From Bacillus smithii (GTDB lineage Bacteria; Bacillota; Bacilli; Bacillales; DSM-4216): a stretch of DNA of 64,000 nt. The position numbers and the translations under genes are program-made. Every line of letters begins with the position of its first letter. Position 1 is the first letter of the stretch. The notes under the pieces are model-generated. The model worked only from the letters and a program-made list of their open reading frames with translations, searched no databases and was not told the origin of the DNA. Location: assembly GCF_001050115.1 (NCBI RefSeq), contig NZ_CP012024.1, forward strand, positions 476,001 through 540,000. The letters run 5' to 3'. Of this stretch, positions 9,824 through 18,043 are shown piece by piece.

Positions 9824-9868
9824 AAAAGCGTGCTGAAAAAGCCGTTTTGCTTTTCCAGCACGCTTTTT
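9823..9868. terminator. Bidirectional terminator between yvlD and nagA
   Basis: A 13-bp perfect stem (AAAAAGCGTGCTG with CAGCACGCTTTTT) can be extended inside by GAAAAAGC/GCTTTTC. A-rich and T-rich flanks allow it to end both yvlCD (+) and nagA (-). Confidence 0.88.
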
Positions 9869-9918
9869 GGGATTCGATTGATTAAATGTCTGTTTTACGG
9901 GACAAGAAAAAGCGATAT

Positions 9919-11094
9919 TTACTGTTCGTAGGCGATTTCCCCTCGACATAAAGTCATTTGTACTTCGTATTGTGGATTGAATACGACGATATCGGCATCT
10001 TTCCCAACGGCAAGACTGCCTTTGCGATCAAATACTTTCAGTTCTTTTGCCGGATTCGTCGAAGCTAATCGAACGGCTTGGAAAAGCGAAAGCTTCGTAA
10101 AGCGAATGATATTTTGAATGGAGTCTTTCATTTTTAAAATGCTTCCGGCTAACGTGCCGTCTTCCAAAACGGCTTTTCCGTCTCGAACAATCACATCTTG
10201 CCCACCTAAATCGTAGCGGCCGTTTTTAAGACATTTGGCTCGCATCGAATCTGTAATTAAGACGATTTTTTCTTCTCCTTTCATACGGACCGCTAAGTCG
10301 ATCATTTCTGGACGGACGTGGACTCCATCTGCGATAAGCTCCGCTGTTAGCTGATCGAGAAGAAGGGCAGCGCCGGCAGTCCCCGGTTCACGATGGTGCA
10401 TTCCTTTCATAGCGTTAAATAGATGGGTGACATGGCTTGCTCCAGCTTCTGCTGCCTTCACAACCTCTTCGTATGAAGCATCCGTATGGCCGATGGAAGC
10501 AATCACATCATGATCTGCCAAGTAGGAAATGAGTTCAGAAGCATTTTCGATTTCGGGAGCCAGTGTCACTAGCTTGATGGCGTTGTCCGCAAGAACTTGC
10601 CATTTTTGAAATTGGTCAATACTTGGTTTTAAAATGTATTTTTTGGGTTGAGCGCCGTTATGCTTTTCATTGATAAAGGGGCCTTCTAGGTGGATGCCGA
10701 GTACTTCTGCTTTTCCGGGAATGTTATGTTTTTTTCTGTATTCGGCGACATTCCGGATGGCTTTTTCAATGTTTTCCGGGCTTTGCGTGATCGTGGTAGC
10801 CAGAAAGCTGGTCGTTCCTTCTTTTGGAAGGGCAGAAGCCATCGTCGTTATAGCCTCGGGAGTGGCATCCATTGTATCAGCCCCGTTGGCACCGTGAATA
10901 TGGACATCAATAAACCCTGGCGAAAGAAAGGACTCATGATGCAAATCGATCACTTTTTCTCCGGGAGAGGATATATATTCCGTCATCTTTCCGATACACG
11001 TAATTTTTCCGTTTTCAATGGTTAAAAATCCGTCTTGGAGAATATCGTGTTCCAATAAGATGTTTGCTTGAATAAAGGTAAGTTTATTTTCCAT
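9919..11094 (-). CDS. nagA: N-acetylglucosamine-6-phosphate deacetylase
   Basis: Metal-dependent amidohydrolase that deacetylates GlcNAc-6-P, the step before NagB. Motifs: PGFIDVHIHGANG (metal-binding HxH), the HLEGPFI Glu ligand near residue 130, GHTDA, HLFNAM and the catalytic Asp in VLITDSM. Translation from the ATG at 11094 gives 391 residues, with GAAAGGCG 8 nt upstream; a longer in-frame start at 11160 adds 22 residues without family support. Unlike the common nagA-nagB-nagR operon, this gene stands alone and on the opposite strand. Its leader holds a 17-bp palindrome. Confidence 0.94.
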   Translation of the reverse strand: MENKLTFIQANILLEHDILQDGFLTIENGKITCIGKMTEYISSPGEKVIDLHHESFLSPGFIDVHIHGANGADTMDATPEAITTMASALPKEGTTSFLATTITQSPENIEKAIRNVAEYRKKHNIPGKAEVLGIHLEGPFINEKHNGAQPKKYILKPSIDQFQKWQVLADNAIKLVTLAPEIENASELISYLADHDVIASIGHTDASYEEVVKAAEAGASHVTHLFNAMKGMHHREPGTAGAALLLDQLTAELIADGVHVRPEMIDLAVRMKGEEKIVLITDSMRAKCLKNGRYDLGGQDVIVRDGKAVLEDGTLAGSILKMKDSIQNIIRFTKLSLFQAVRLASTNPAKELKVFDRKGSLAVGKDADIVVFNPQYEVQMTLCRGEIAYEQ

Positions 11095-11108
11095 ATCAAT
11101 CGCCTTTC

Positions 11109-11125
11109 TATTACTTAAAGTAATA
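11109..11125. repeat. 17-bp palindrome in the nagA leader
   Basis: TATTACTT-A-AAGTAATA is a perfect inverted repeat 15 bp upstream of the nagA start. It could be an operator or a small leader hairpin. It does not match the NagR motif seen before nagB. Confidence 0.5.
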
Positions 11126-11355
11126 TTGAGATGGACTTGATGGATTCTCTTTATTTTCATTTTAACTGCTTTTTAAATTGGGATGTTTTATATGATCGTA
11201 ATGAGATTCAATCCTTTATCTTTAAGGTCATTAAGACAACAGAAATTTTTTATTAAAATGGTCCATTCTTATGGATGTAAAGAGAATTCATGTATCCGTG
11301 TTTAATCATAACACGAAGAAAGCTTATTTTCACACCATCCTCAGTGTCTCTTCAT

Positions 11356-11943
11356 TTATGAATGTAAAGTATGCCCCGAAAGTCTTTTCTTCACTTTTTC
11401 TAAAATGAATTGGTAAACGGAAATCACTCTGTTGACGATAGGTTCAAAAAATCCGGAGCATTTTGAAACCACAGCGGCGACTATCACGGATACGATCATA
11501 CTTCCCACTACATCAAATGGATAATGGTGACCTACCCAAACACGCGAAAGTCCCGTTAAAAAGGCAAATATGATCATAGGGGCACCTAATCGACGATGTC
11601 GAATCCACATGGCAATGGAGATGGCAAATGCCCCCGTTGCATGATCGCTCGGAAAAGAAGCGTCCGCTGCATGAGGAACAAGAAGATGAACATGATGGGT
11701 CACAAACGGACGCGGTTCATAATAAACCAATGTAATCAAATAATTTCCAAGCAAGGCTAAGATTCCCGTTCCTCCGGCGTAGAGCACACTTTTTTTATAC
11801 GTGGTGTTCCCTATCATCCAAATAGCCAATAATGCGATGGCATATACAAAAAGGGCATCGTTCGTGAAGAAAATCATCACGTCATCCAATATCCGATTAT
11901 GTCCTGAAAGACCATGGATTTTTTGAAATAATTCGTAGTTCAT
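11356..11943 (-). CDS. bcrC: Undecaprenyl-diphosphatase BcrC (PAP2 family)
   Basis: Membrane phosphatase that turns undecaprenyl pyrophosphate into the monophosphate carrier used for wall synthesis; homologues give bacitracin resistance. It begins MNYELFQKIHGLSGHN, nearly as in B. subtilis BcrC, and has the PAP2 signatures YYEPRPF, SFPSDH and SRVWVGHHYPFD with the catalytic His residues. At 195 residues it is of usual length with five to six membrane segments. It follows the DedA gene by 42 bp on the same strand, so both are probably one operon. Confidence 0.93.
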   Translation of the reverse strand: MNYELFQKIHGLSGHNRILDDVMIFFTNDALFVYAIALLAIWMIGNTTYKKSVLYAGGTGILALLGNYLITLVYYEPRPFVTHHVHLLVPHAADASFPSDHATGAFAISIAMWIRHRRLGAPMIIFAFLTGLSRVWVGHHYPFDVVGSMIVSVIVAAVVSKCSGFFEPIVNRVISVYQFILEKVKKRLSGHTLHS

Positions 11944-11985
11944 AAAAAATCCCTCTCCTCTATTTTAAAGTTGGTTGGATCTTGT

Positions 11986-12606
11986 TTACATATATCTTTT
12001 TTTCCATATGTTTTTATATAAGAAGCGTACGATCAAAGCCAGCGCTATGAACAAAGCAGCATATCCTACAGGTCGAATATAAGCTTGAGCCATTTCCCAA
12101 TGTTTCCCCAGCTTGAATCCAATAAGAGTCAACCCAATGTTCCAAGGTACGCAGCCAAGGAAAGTAAAGATGATAAATTTTTTAACGTCCATTTTCGTGA
12201 TGCCGGCGGGTAAGGAGATAAACGTACGAATAAACGGCATCATTCTTCCAAACAACGTTGCCCAACTCCCATATTTTTGGAACCAATAATCCGCTTGTTC
12301 TAAGTGTTTATATTGAAAGAGAATATATTTTCCATATTGGATAATAAATCGACGTCCTCCGTATTTCCCCGTCCAATACGCGAAAATAGACCCCGCCAAG
12401 TTTCCTAAAACCCCTGCTATTATGACTAGCCAGAAGTGTAAAGTGCCTTTAGCGGCCAGGAATCCTCCAAATAGCATAATGACTTCGCTTGGCAGAGGAA
12501 TGCACATGCTTTCGATCATCATAGCGATAAAAATTCCCCAATGTCCCAGCGTGGAAATCAGCTCAGTCGCTGTATTTTCTAAAATCAGAGTCAGCTGATG
12601 CAGCAT
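11986..12606 (-). CDS. DedA-family (VTT domain) membrane protein, possible undecaprenyl-phosphate flippase
   Basis: A 206-residue polytopic protein with the DedA/VTT core: ESMCIPLPSE near the N-terminus, the FGRMMPFIRTFISLPAG motif and a re-entrant arrangement around GNLAGS. Some DedA proteins of Firmicutes (UptA) return undecaprenyl phosphate across the membrane; assignment to that subgroup is inferred from the neighbour bcrC, whose product makes undecaprenyl phosphate. SD AAAGGAGGC precedes the ATG. First gene of dedA-bcrC, divergent from the repeat-containing region before hprK. A different lipid substrate is possible. Confidence 0.85.
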   Translation of the reverse strand: MLHQLTLILENTATELISTLGHWGIFIAMMIESMCIPLPSEVIMLFGGFLAAKGTLHFWLVIIAGVLGNLAGSIFAYWTGKYGGRRFIIQYGKYILFQYKHLEQADYWFQKYGSWATLFGRMMPFIRTFISLPAGITKMDVKKFIIFTFLGCVPWNIGLTLIGFKLGKHWEMAQAYIRPVGYAALFIALALIVRFLYKNIWKKRYM

Positions 12607-12896
12607 GATAAGCCTCCTTTAAAGAATCATTCACAGAACAAATGACAGTATGCTGCCATAAAAAGTTCGATTTTGATCGTTTTGGATAAACATCATGAGG
12701 TGATTGTGGTCATTAACGATGTTTTTGAAAAATTTGTGCACTTTTTTTCAATCGGTGGAAAAGGGCGCGGAGGGGAATAGACTAAAATGTCAGAAGGCTA
12801 ATCATTTGTGTTCAAAAGGAGTGGTCTATACCATTAAAGGTAGTAGAGCATCTAAGCTGTTTGAGCAGTTTAGTTCCGAAAGAAAACGTGCTACAA
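12607..12896. other. Intergenic region between dedA and the structured repeats
   Basis: It holds the dedA promoter side and no ORF I can support. A TACAAT hexamer at 12892-12897 lies just before the first repeat copy and could be a -10 box for it, but no -35 box at proper spacing is seen. Confidence 0.5.
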
Positions 12897-13030
12897 TAAA
12901 GTGAAACTTCCATCCGTGGTAGACGGATGGTTAGTTGAACTAATCGGGCATATAGGGGCAGTTATACCCGACTGAGATTCCATCTCATCATCCAATCCCA
13001 GAAAAGGGGATTTACTGCCCCTTCATGCGG
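12897..13030 (+). repeat. Structured repeat, copy 1 (array A)
   Basis: Unit of about 134 bp. It opens with TAAAGTGAAACTT, then a hairpin CCATCCGT-GGTAG-ACGGATGG, a conserved linker (TTAGTTGAAC...ATCGGGC), and a long-range helix AGGGGCAGT (12954-12962) with ACTGCCCCT (13014-13022), flanked by GCAT/ATGC. It is followed directly by copy 2 in the same direction. Function unknown; it looks like a folded RNA or a non-autonomous mobile repeat. Confidence 0.85.
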
Positions 13031-13166
13031 GATAAAGTGAAACTTCCATCCGTGGCACACGGATGGTTAGTAGAACCAATCGGGCATATAGGGGCAGTTG
13101 TCCCCAATGGAAATTCCATCTTACCATCCAATCCCAGAAAAGGGGATTTACTGCCCCTTCATGCGG
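13031..13166 (+). repeat. Structured repeat, copy 2 (array A)
   Basis: A 136-bp unit starting GATAAAGTGAAACTT and ending ATGCGG. Its hairpin is CCATCCGTG-GCA-CACGGATGG; the long helix AGGGGCAGT/ACTGCCCCT is retained while the interior differs from copy 1 in the first half (GTCCCCAATGG for ATACCCGACTG). Head-to-tail with copies 1 and 3. Confidence 0.85.
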
Positions 13167-13224
13167 GATAAAGTGAAACTTCCATCCGTGGTAGACGGAT
13201 GGCTAGTAGAATCGGGCATTCTAC
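13167..13224 (+). repeat. Structured repeat, copy 3, truncated (array A)
   Basis: Only the first third is present: GATAAAGTGAAACTT, the complete first hairpin and TAGTAGAATCGGGCATTC. The long-range helix is missing. It ends about 45 bp before the hprK start, so the array may be transcribed as part of the hprK leader. Confidence 0.8.
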
Positions 13225-13269
13225 GATGATCCGTTGACTGGTCGAAATCGGCTGTAAGGAGGATGCAAT

Positions 13270-14226
13270 ATGGCAAAAGTTCGGGCTAAAGACATTTTGG
13301 ATGAATTTCATCTTGAATTAATCAGCGGTGAAGAAGGAATCCACCGGCCGATTACTACAAGCGATATTTCACGGCCGGGATTAGAGATGGCCGGGTACTT
13401 CAACTATTATCCAGCTGAACGCGTTCAATTGCTGGGCATGACAGAATTGTCTTTTTTCCAAAGATTAGACGATGATGCAAGACGAATTCGAATGGAAAAA
13501 CTGTGCGCGGATGTCACACCGGCGATTATCATCTCCCGCAATCTTGATGTTCCTCCGGAATTGATTGAAGCTTCTGAACGATATGCTGTTCCGGTGATGC
13601 GCTCGAAAATGAAAACGACGCGCCTGTCCAGCAGATTAACCAACTTTTTGGAAAGCAGGCTGGCGCCTACAACGGCTGTACATGGAGTGCTGGTGGACGT
13701 TTATGGTGTGGGAGTGTTGATTACAGGACAAAGCGGTGTAGGGAAAAGTGAAACGGCATTAGAATTGGTGAAGCGGGGACATCGTCTCGTGGCGGATGAC
13801 TGCGTGGAAATTCGCCAGGAAGATATGGATACTCTTGTCGGAAGTTCCCCGGAATTAATTGAACATTTGCTGGAAATCCGCGGTTTAGGGATTATCAATG
13901 TGATGACTTTATTTGGGGCCGGAGCGGTCCGCAGCTTCAAACGGATCTCTTTAAATATTCATTTGGAAACGTGGGATGCGGCAAAAGATTATGACCGTTT
14001 AGGGCTTGAAGAAGATAAATTAAAAATTATTGATACGGAAATTACCAAGATCACGCTGCCGGTTCGGCCGGGAAGAAACCTTGCTGTTATTATCGAAGTC
14101 GCAGCGATGAATTTCCGGCTCAAACGGATGGGAGTTAATGCCGCCAAAGATTTTACGGAAAAACTTGCCAGCGTGATCAGTGAACATGAAAACTTGCCGG
14201 AAGACGGAAATTTTGGAGGCTATTAA
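13270..14226 (+). CDS. hprK: HPr kinase/phosphorylase
   Basis: Bifunctional sensor of carbon status: it phosphorylates HPr and Crh on Ser46 and removes the phosphate again, releasing pyrophosphate. Its products are CcpA co-repressors. At 318 residues it is of normal length. The N-terminal domain is followed by the catalytic core with AVHGVLVDV, the P-loop GQSGVGKSE near residue 155, DDCVEI, and the family signature [21 protein letters not shown] is excellent. First gene of hprK-lgt-yvoD-ppaX-yvoF; its substrate Crh is encoded at 31.4 kb. Confidence 0.97.
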   Translation: MAKVRAKDILDEFHLELISGEEGIHRPITTSDISRPGLEMAGYFNYYPAERVQLLGMTELSFFQRLDDDARRIRMEKLCADVTPAIIISRNLDVPPELIEASERYAVPVMRSKMKTTRLSSRLTNFLESRLAPTTAVHGVLVDVYGVGVLITGQSGVGKSETALELVKRGHRLVADDCVEIRQEDMDTLVGSSPELIEHLLEIRGLGIINVMTLFGAGAVRSFKRISLNIHLETWDAAKDYDRLGLEEDKLKIIDTEITKITLPVRPGRNLAVIIEVAAMNFRLKRMGVNAAKDFTEKLASVISEHENLPEDGNFGGY

Positions 14227-14256
14227 TGGAGAAAATAGCGGCAAAGGAGTGAGTAT

Positions 14257-15066
14257 ATGCATTACCCTTTAAATCCGATTGCATTCCATTTGGGGCCTAT
14301 TGGGGTGCACTGGTATGGGATCATTATCGGAACGGGCATTATTCTTGGATTAAATTTGGCCATGAGAGAATCGAAAAGGCTTGGCATGAATAAAGATTTA
14401 TTTGCTGATTTGCTGATTTGGGCGATCCCGATCGCCATTCTTTGTGCCCGCATTTACTATGTTCTTTTTGAATGGAGCTATTATTCGGCTCATCCCGATG
14501 AGATCATCCAAATTTGGAATGGCGGGATCGCCATTCATGGAGCGTTAATCGGAGCGATTCTGACAGCCGTTGTTTTTGCACGCAAACGAAATGTATCTTT
14601 TTGGAAACTGGCTGATATCGCCGCACCCAGCATTATTCTGGGCCAGGCAATCGGACGCTGGGGAAACTTTATGAATCAAGAAGCACATGGGGGAGAAGTG
14701 ACAAGATCGTTTTTGGAGAGCCTTCATCTGCCCGATTTTATTATTAACCAGATGTACATTAACGGAGCCTATTATCATCCGACGTTTTTATATGAATCGA
14801 TTTGGGATATCCTCGGATTTGTCGTGTTATTGCTGCTCCGCAAGCTGAATCCGCGGAGAGGGGAAATCTTTCTGTCTTATTTAATCTGGTATTCAATTGG
14901 CCGCTTCTTTATCGAAGGGCTCCGGACAGACAGTTTAATGTTGACGCAACATCTGCGTATGGCTCAAGTGGTATCGCTTGTTCTAATCGTCCTCGGCATC
15001 GTCCTGATTTTCGTTAGAAGAAAGCTTGGATATGCGAAGAGCCGATATAATGAGAAGGAGTCATGA
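14257..15066 (+). CDS. lgt: Prolipoprotein diacylglyceryl transferase
   Basis: Membrane enzyme that attaches diacylglycerol from phosphatidylglycerol to the lipobox Cys of prolipoproteins, the first step of lipoprotein maturation. The 269-residue product has seven membrane segments, the Lgt signature [17 protein letters not shown] near residue 130, and the GIAIHGA motif with the essential His near residue 90. It is second in the hprK operon, as in B. subtilis. SD AAAGGAG precedes the ATG. Confidence 0.96.
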   Translation: MHYPLNPIAFHLGPIGVHWYGIIIGTGIILGLNLAMRESKRLGMNKDLFADLLIWAIPIAILCARIYYVLFEWSYYSAHPDEIIQIWNGGIAIHGALIGAILTAVVFARKRNVSFWKLADIAAPSIILGQAIGRWGNFMNQEAHGGEVTRSFLESLHLPDFIINQMYINGAYYHPTFLYESIWDILGFVVLLLLRKLNPRRGEIFLSYLIWYSIGRFFIEGLRTDSLMLTQHLRMAQVVSLVLIVLGIVLIFVRRKLGYAKSRYNEKES

Positions 15067-15212
15067 TGCAGGCACAATGATGATCCGGTCTAAAACATGG
15101 GGGGAATGATGGCTTTAGAGTCATCAGGGAGAAAAAATTGAATAGATTCCAAATATCTCTTTTACATATAAGCCACAAGAGTGATAGGAACGAACAAAGG
15201 GGAGATGAAAGG

Positions 15213-16145
15213 ATGCTTCTTACACTTAAAACGGGGTTATGGACGGGATTGAAAACAGCGTGGACGCTTGGGAAAATTATTTTTCCGGTCACGCTGATTG
15301 TGACGATGCTTCAATATACCCCAATTTTGCCGTGGGTGATTCATATCGTGAGCCCTGTCATGAAAATGTTCGGTTTATCTGGAGATGCCGCGATTCCGAT
15401 CGTGATTGGGAATTTTTTGGGATTGTATGCCGGGATCGGAGGAATTCTGTCGCTGGATTTAACCGTGAAAGAAGTGTTTATTATTGCCATTATGCTTTCT
15501 TTTGCCCACAATTTGATTGTAGAGTCCAGCGTGGCGGTTAAAGTGGGCGTGAAAATTTGGGTGATGATAACGGCCCGACTCGGCCTTGCGTTCATTTCAG
15601 GAGTGGTCGTCAATTTGTTGTGGCAAGGTGGAAGCGAAAAGGCGCACTATGGCATGATGCCTCATCAAGAAGAAGTTCATGGTGCAATGGCGATCCTAAT
15701 GCAAGGCTTGGAAAAAGCGGGTTATGGCATTGTTCAATTGGTTGTCATTGTCATTCCCCTTATGATCGTGATTCAAATTTTAAAGGACTTAAAGTGGATA
15801 GATGTTTTCTCCAATTGGGTGTCGCCAATTACGAAAGCGCTTGGCATGAACGCGAATACTTCTATGACTTTGGCGGCTGGTCTCGTTTTTGGGCTGGCCT
15901 ATGGGTCGGGAGTGATGATCCAGGCTGTCAAAGAAGATGGCGTAAGCAAAAAAGATGCGACGTTGGCGTTCCTTTTTCTTGTTGCATGCCATGCAGTCAT
16001 TGAGGATACATTGGTCTTTTTGCCGCTGGGCATTCCTGTGCAATATTTGCTTTTCATCCGTTTAATCACAGCGGTGCTGCTGACGCTCTTCGTTTCGTTT
16101 GTGTGGAAACGAGTTGAAACTGCCGGAAGAAAGGAAGCTGCTTAA
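15213..16145 (+). CDS. yvoD: Nucleoside-recognition (Gate) domain membrane protein YvoD
   Basis: A 310-residue membrane protein with two Gate-domain halves (each with a PIVIGN- or GLAYGS-type motif) typical of the nucleoside-recognition superfamily. Transport substrate unknown. Two in-frame starts exist: 15138 has no ribosome site, whereas 15213 follows AAAGGGGAGATGAAAGG and yields the length I recall for B. subtilis YvoD, so 15213 is chosen. The stop overlaps the ppaX start by 1 nt. Its constant place between lgt and ppaX suggests shared expression rather than a known shared function. Confidence 0.85.
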   Translation: MLLTLKTGLWTGLKTAWTLGKIIFPVTLIVTMLQYTPILPWVIHIVSPVMKMFGLSGDAAIPIVIGNFLGLYAGIGGILSLDLTVKEVFIIAIMLSFAHNLIVESSVAVKVGVKIWVMITARLGLAFISGVVVNLLWQGGSEKAHYGMMPHQEEVHGAMAILMQGLEKAGYGIVQLVVIVIPLMIVIQILKDLKWIDVFSNWVSPITKALGMNANTSMTLAAGLVFGLAYGSGVMIQAVKEDGVSKKDATLAFLFLVACHAVIEDTLVFLPLGIPVQYLLFIRLITAVLLTLFVSFVWKRVETAGRKEAA

Positions 16146-16798
16146 TGAAGAAAAACATTACTACTCTATTATTTGATTTGGACGGAACACTCATTAACAC
16201 GAATGAGCTCATTGTTTCCTCCTTTCTTCATACGCTCAATTATTATTATCCAAACCAATATGAACGTGAAGATGTATATCCTTTTCTTGGCCCGCCCCTT
16301 GCCGAAACGTTTGAAAAAATTAATCCTGAAAAGGCGCAGGAAATGATTCTTCGCTATCGGAAGTTTAACGTTGAAAACCATGATTTGCTGGTTACCGAAT
16401 TTGAAGGTGTTTATGAGACCATTCGAACGTTAAAAGAACATGGGTTCAAATTAGCGATTGTTTCCACCAAAATGAGAGACCTCATTATAAGAGGATTAAA
16501 GCTGGCAAGGCTTGAGTCTTTTTTTGATACGATCGTTTCTTTGGATGACGTGAATCACGCCAAACCTCATCCGGAACCTCTGTTAAAAGCGCTGGAAACG
16601 CTCCGTTCCAAACCGGAGGAAGCCATTATGATCGGCGACAATTACCATGATATCGAGGGCGGAAAAAATGCCGGTACGCTTACTGCAGGGGTGTCCTGGT
16701 CCATTAAAGGAAAAGAACATCTGTTGTCTTATCATCCGGATTATATGCTGGATTCCATATACGATATTCTTGCCATTGTCGGAGTGGACCCATCATGA
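16145..16798 (+). CDS. ppaX: Pyrophosphatase PpaX (HAD family)
   Basis: HAD-superfamily hydrolase of 217 residues with the nucleophile motif [12 protein letters not shown] at the N-terminus, motif II (IVSTK), and the acidic motif IV ([16 protein letters not shown]). In B. subtilis, PpaX removes the pyrophosphate produced by HprK when it dephosphorylates HPr-Ser-P, pulling that reaction forward; the presence in the hprK operon supports the same task. The start overlaps the yvoD stop (TAATG) and the stop overlaps the yvoF start (ATGA). Confidence 0.94.
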   Translation: MKKNITTLLFDLDGTLINTNELIVSSFLHTLNYYYPNQYEREDVYPFLGPPLAETFEKINPEKAQEMILRYRKFNVENHDLLVTEFEGVYETIRTLKEHGFKLAIVSTKMRDLIIRGLKLARLESFFDTIVSLDDVNHAKPHPEPLLKALETLRSKPEEAIMIGDNYHDIEGGKNAGTLTAGVSWSIKGKEHLLSYHPDYMLDSIYDILAIVGVDPS

Positions 16799-17307
16799 GG
16801 AGAACGAAGCGGTACGAAATAAAAGGCCCGAATTCTCTTTGGAATGTGTATCAAACGGTTTCGTTTTGGAAGGTATTCAAAAATACGGCCGTTATCGAAA
16901 TCGGGCGCTTTGTTCCGTTTTTGCCGTTTAAAAATTGGCTGTACCGCACGTTCTTGGGCATGAAAATTGGTAAAAACGCTGCTCTTGCTTATAAAGTCAT
17001 GCCCGACATTATGTTTCCCGAGTTCATCTCTGTGGGGGATTCCACGATTATCGGATATAATACCACCATTTTAGCTCACGAATATTTAATTGAGGAATAC
17101 CGTATCGGCGAGGTCCGAATTGGAAACCGCGTGATGATTGGCGCGAATTCGACGATCCTGCCGGGAGTGACGATTGGCGATGGGGCCGTCGTTTCCGCCG
17201 GTACTCTTGTCCACCGCGATGTCCCGGCCGGCGCTTTTGTCGGCGGAAACCCAATGAGGATTATTTACACAAAAGAAGAAATGCAGCTTAGACAGAAAAA
17301 TGAATGA
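16795..17307 (+). CDS. yvoF: Hexapeptide-repeat acyltransferase YvoF
   Basis: A 170-residue left-handed beta-helix protein with isoleucine-rich hexapeptide repeats from about residue 75 ([18 protein letters not shown], then [16 protein letters not shown]), typical of O-acetyltransferases. Acceptor unknown. Last gene of the hprK operon, with a 4-nt overlap with ppaX. Placement identical to B. subtilis yvoF. Confidence 0.88.
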   Translation: MRRTKRYEIKGPNSLWNVYQTVSFWKVFKNTAVIEIGRFVPFLPFKNWLYRTFLGMKIGKNAALAYKVMPDIMFPEFISVGDSTIIGYNTTILAHEYLIEEYRIGEVRIGNRVMIGANSTILPGVTIGDGAVVSAGTLVHRDVPAGAFVGGNPMRIIYTKEEMQLRQKNE

Positions 17308-17388
17308 TGATCAAGATGCAAGGCATGCCCGTATTTCCCTCTGCCCTGCACTTTGCGGGGCGATATTTTCTTTGTTTGTTGAGAAAGA

Positions 17389-17408
17389 GGAGAACGCTCT
17401 CCCTTTTT
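17389..17408 (+). terminator. Possible terminator after yvoF
   Basis: A short stem GGAGA-ACGC-TCTCC followed by CTTTTT. The stem is only 5 bp; a second small hairpin, GCCCTGC/GCGGGGC, lies at 17343-17361. Together they may end the hprK operon. Confidence 0.4.
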
Positions 17409-17545
17409 ATATATGTCTGAATTTTTGGTCAATAAAGTCAAATCATCATGAAAGAAACCGATATAGCAACGATGAACTACGTTACTGCTGTTCCATCAAA
17501 AAGTTTCTTTTGCCATCCGTTAAAAAGAAAGGAGAGTGAAGCGCA

Positions 17546-17653
17546 ATGGCTAATATTTTAGGATTGGCGGCTATCTTATTTTCAACGGTTGCCGCTGTTT
17601 TTTGGTTCCGTTCTGCAAAAGAAAGAAGAAAAAATAATCATCTTGATCAATAG
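17546..17653 (+). CDS. 35-residue membrane miniprotein
   Basis: An ATG with AAAGGAGAG at 17528-17536 opens a 35-codon frame: a hydrophobic helix (ILGLAAILFSTVAAVFWF) followed by a basic tail (RSAKERRKNN). The layout is that of a single-span membrane peptide. No family recognised. The good ribosome site and clean amphipathic layout support translation, but conservation in relatives is needed to prove it. Confidence 0.5.
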   Translation: MANILGLAAILFSTVAAVFWFRSAKERRKNNHLDQ

Positions 17654-17939
17654 ATTCGAAAAGACCTATTCTCCCGCGGCTTTTAGAACATTTAGCCGGA
17701 ATATTGAGTATTCTGAAAGCCGCACCGCGGAATCTGCGTTATTTTCTTCTAACGAAGTGAAGCCATAAGAAAGATTGATACATAGTCGATCAAACTTATT
17801 CCTCTCTTTCTTATCCGCATCCTGTTTTCATGATCGGTTTCCACTTCCGCATCTTTCCTGCTGTCATTGACCATTCGCTCTGAGAAAATGGTCTGATTTT
17901 TTGTTCTCATATGATTTCCGGAAGAATTTGCGAAAAGTC
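17654..17939. other. Intergenic region before the his promoter
   Basis: No supported gene. An imperfect inverted repeat GCGGCTTTT...GAAAGCCGC at about 17678-17723 may form a long hairpin. No T-box consensus was recognised before hisZ. Confidence 0.4.
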
Positions 17940-17968
17940 TTGACTCAAATACAAGAGGGGAGTAAACT
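17940..17968 (+). promoter_or_regulatory. Candidate sigma-A promoter of the his operon
   Basis: TTGACT (17940-17945) and TAAACT (17963-17968) with a 17-nt spacer, 76 bp upstream of hisZ. Confidence 0.55.
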
Positions 17969-18043
17969 ACATATAACTTCACTTTGTTAGCATATTAGCG
18001 AACTAAAGGATTTCGGAAATTTTAATCACAGGTGATCTTGTTT

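Noticed and set aside
12704-12904. A 66-codon frame before the repeat array
   Set aside because: No Shine-Dalgarno, no recognisable protein, and it ends inside the first repeat unit.
12897-13224. CRISPR array
   Set aside because: Units are about 135 bp, directly abutting and internally structured; there are no short repeats with unique spacers and no cas genes.
17427-17443. CtsR-like GGTCAATAAAGTCAAAT
   Set aside because: The two heptamers have a 2-nt rather than 3-nt spacer, and no stress gene follows.
18032-18043. GTG start for hisZ
   Set aside because: In frame, but it sits within the AGGTGATC ribosome site that serves the ATG at 18044.
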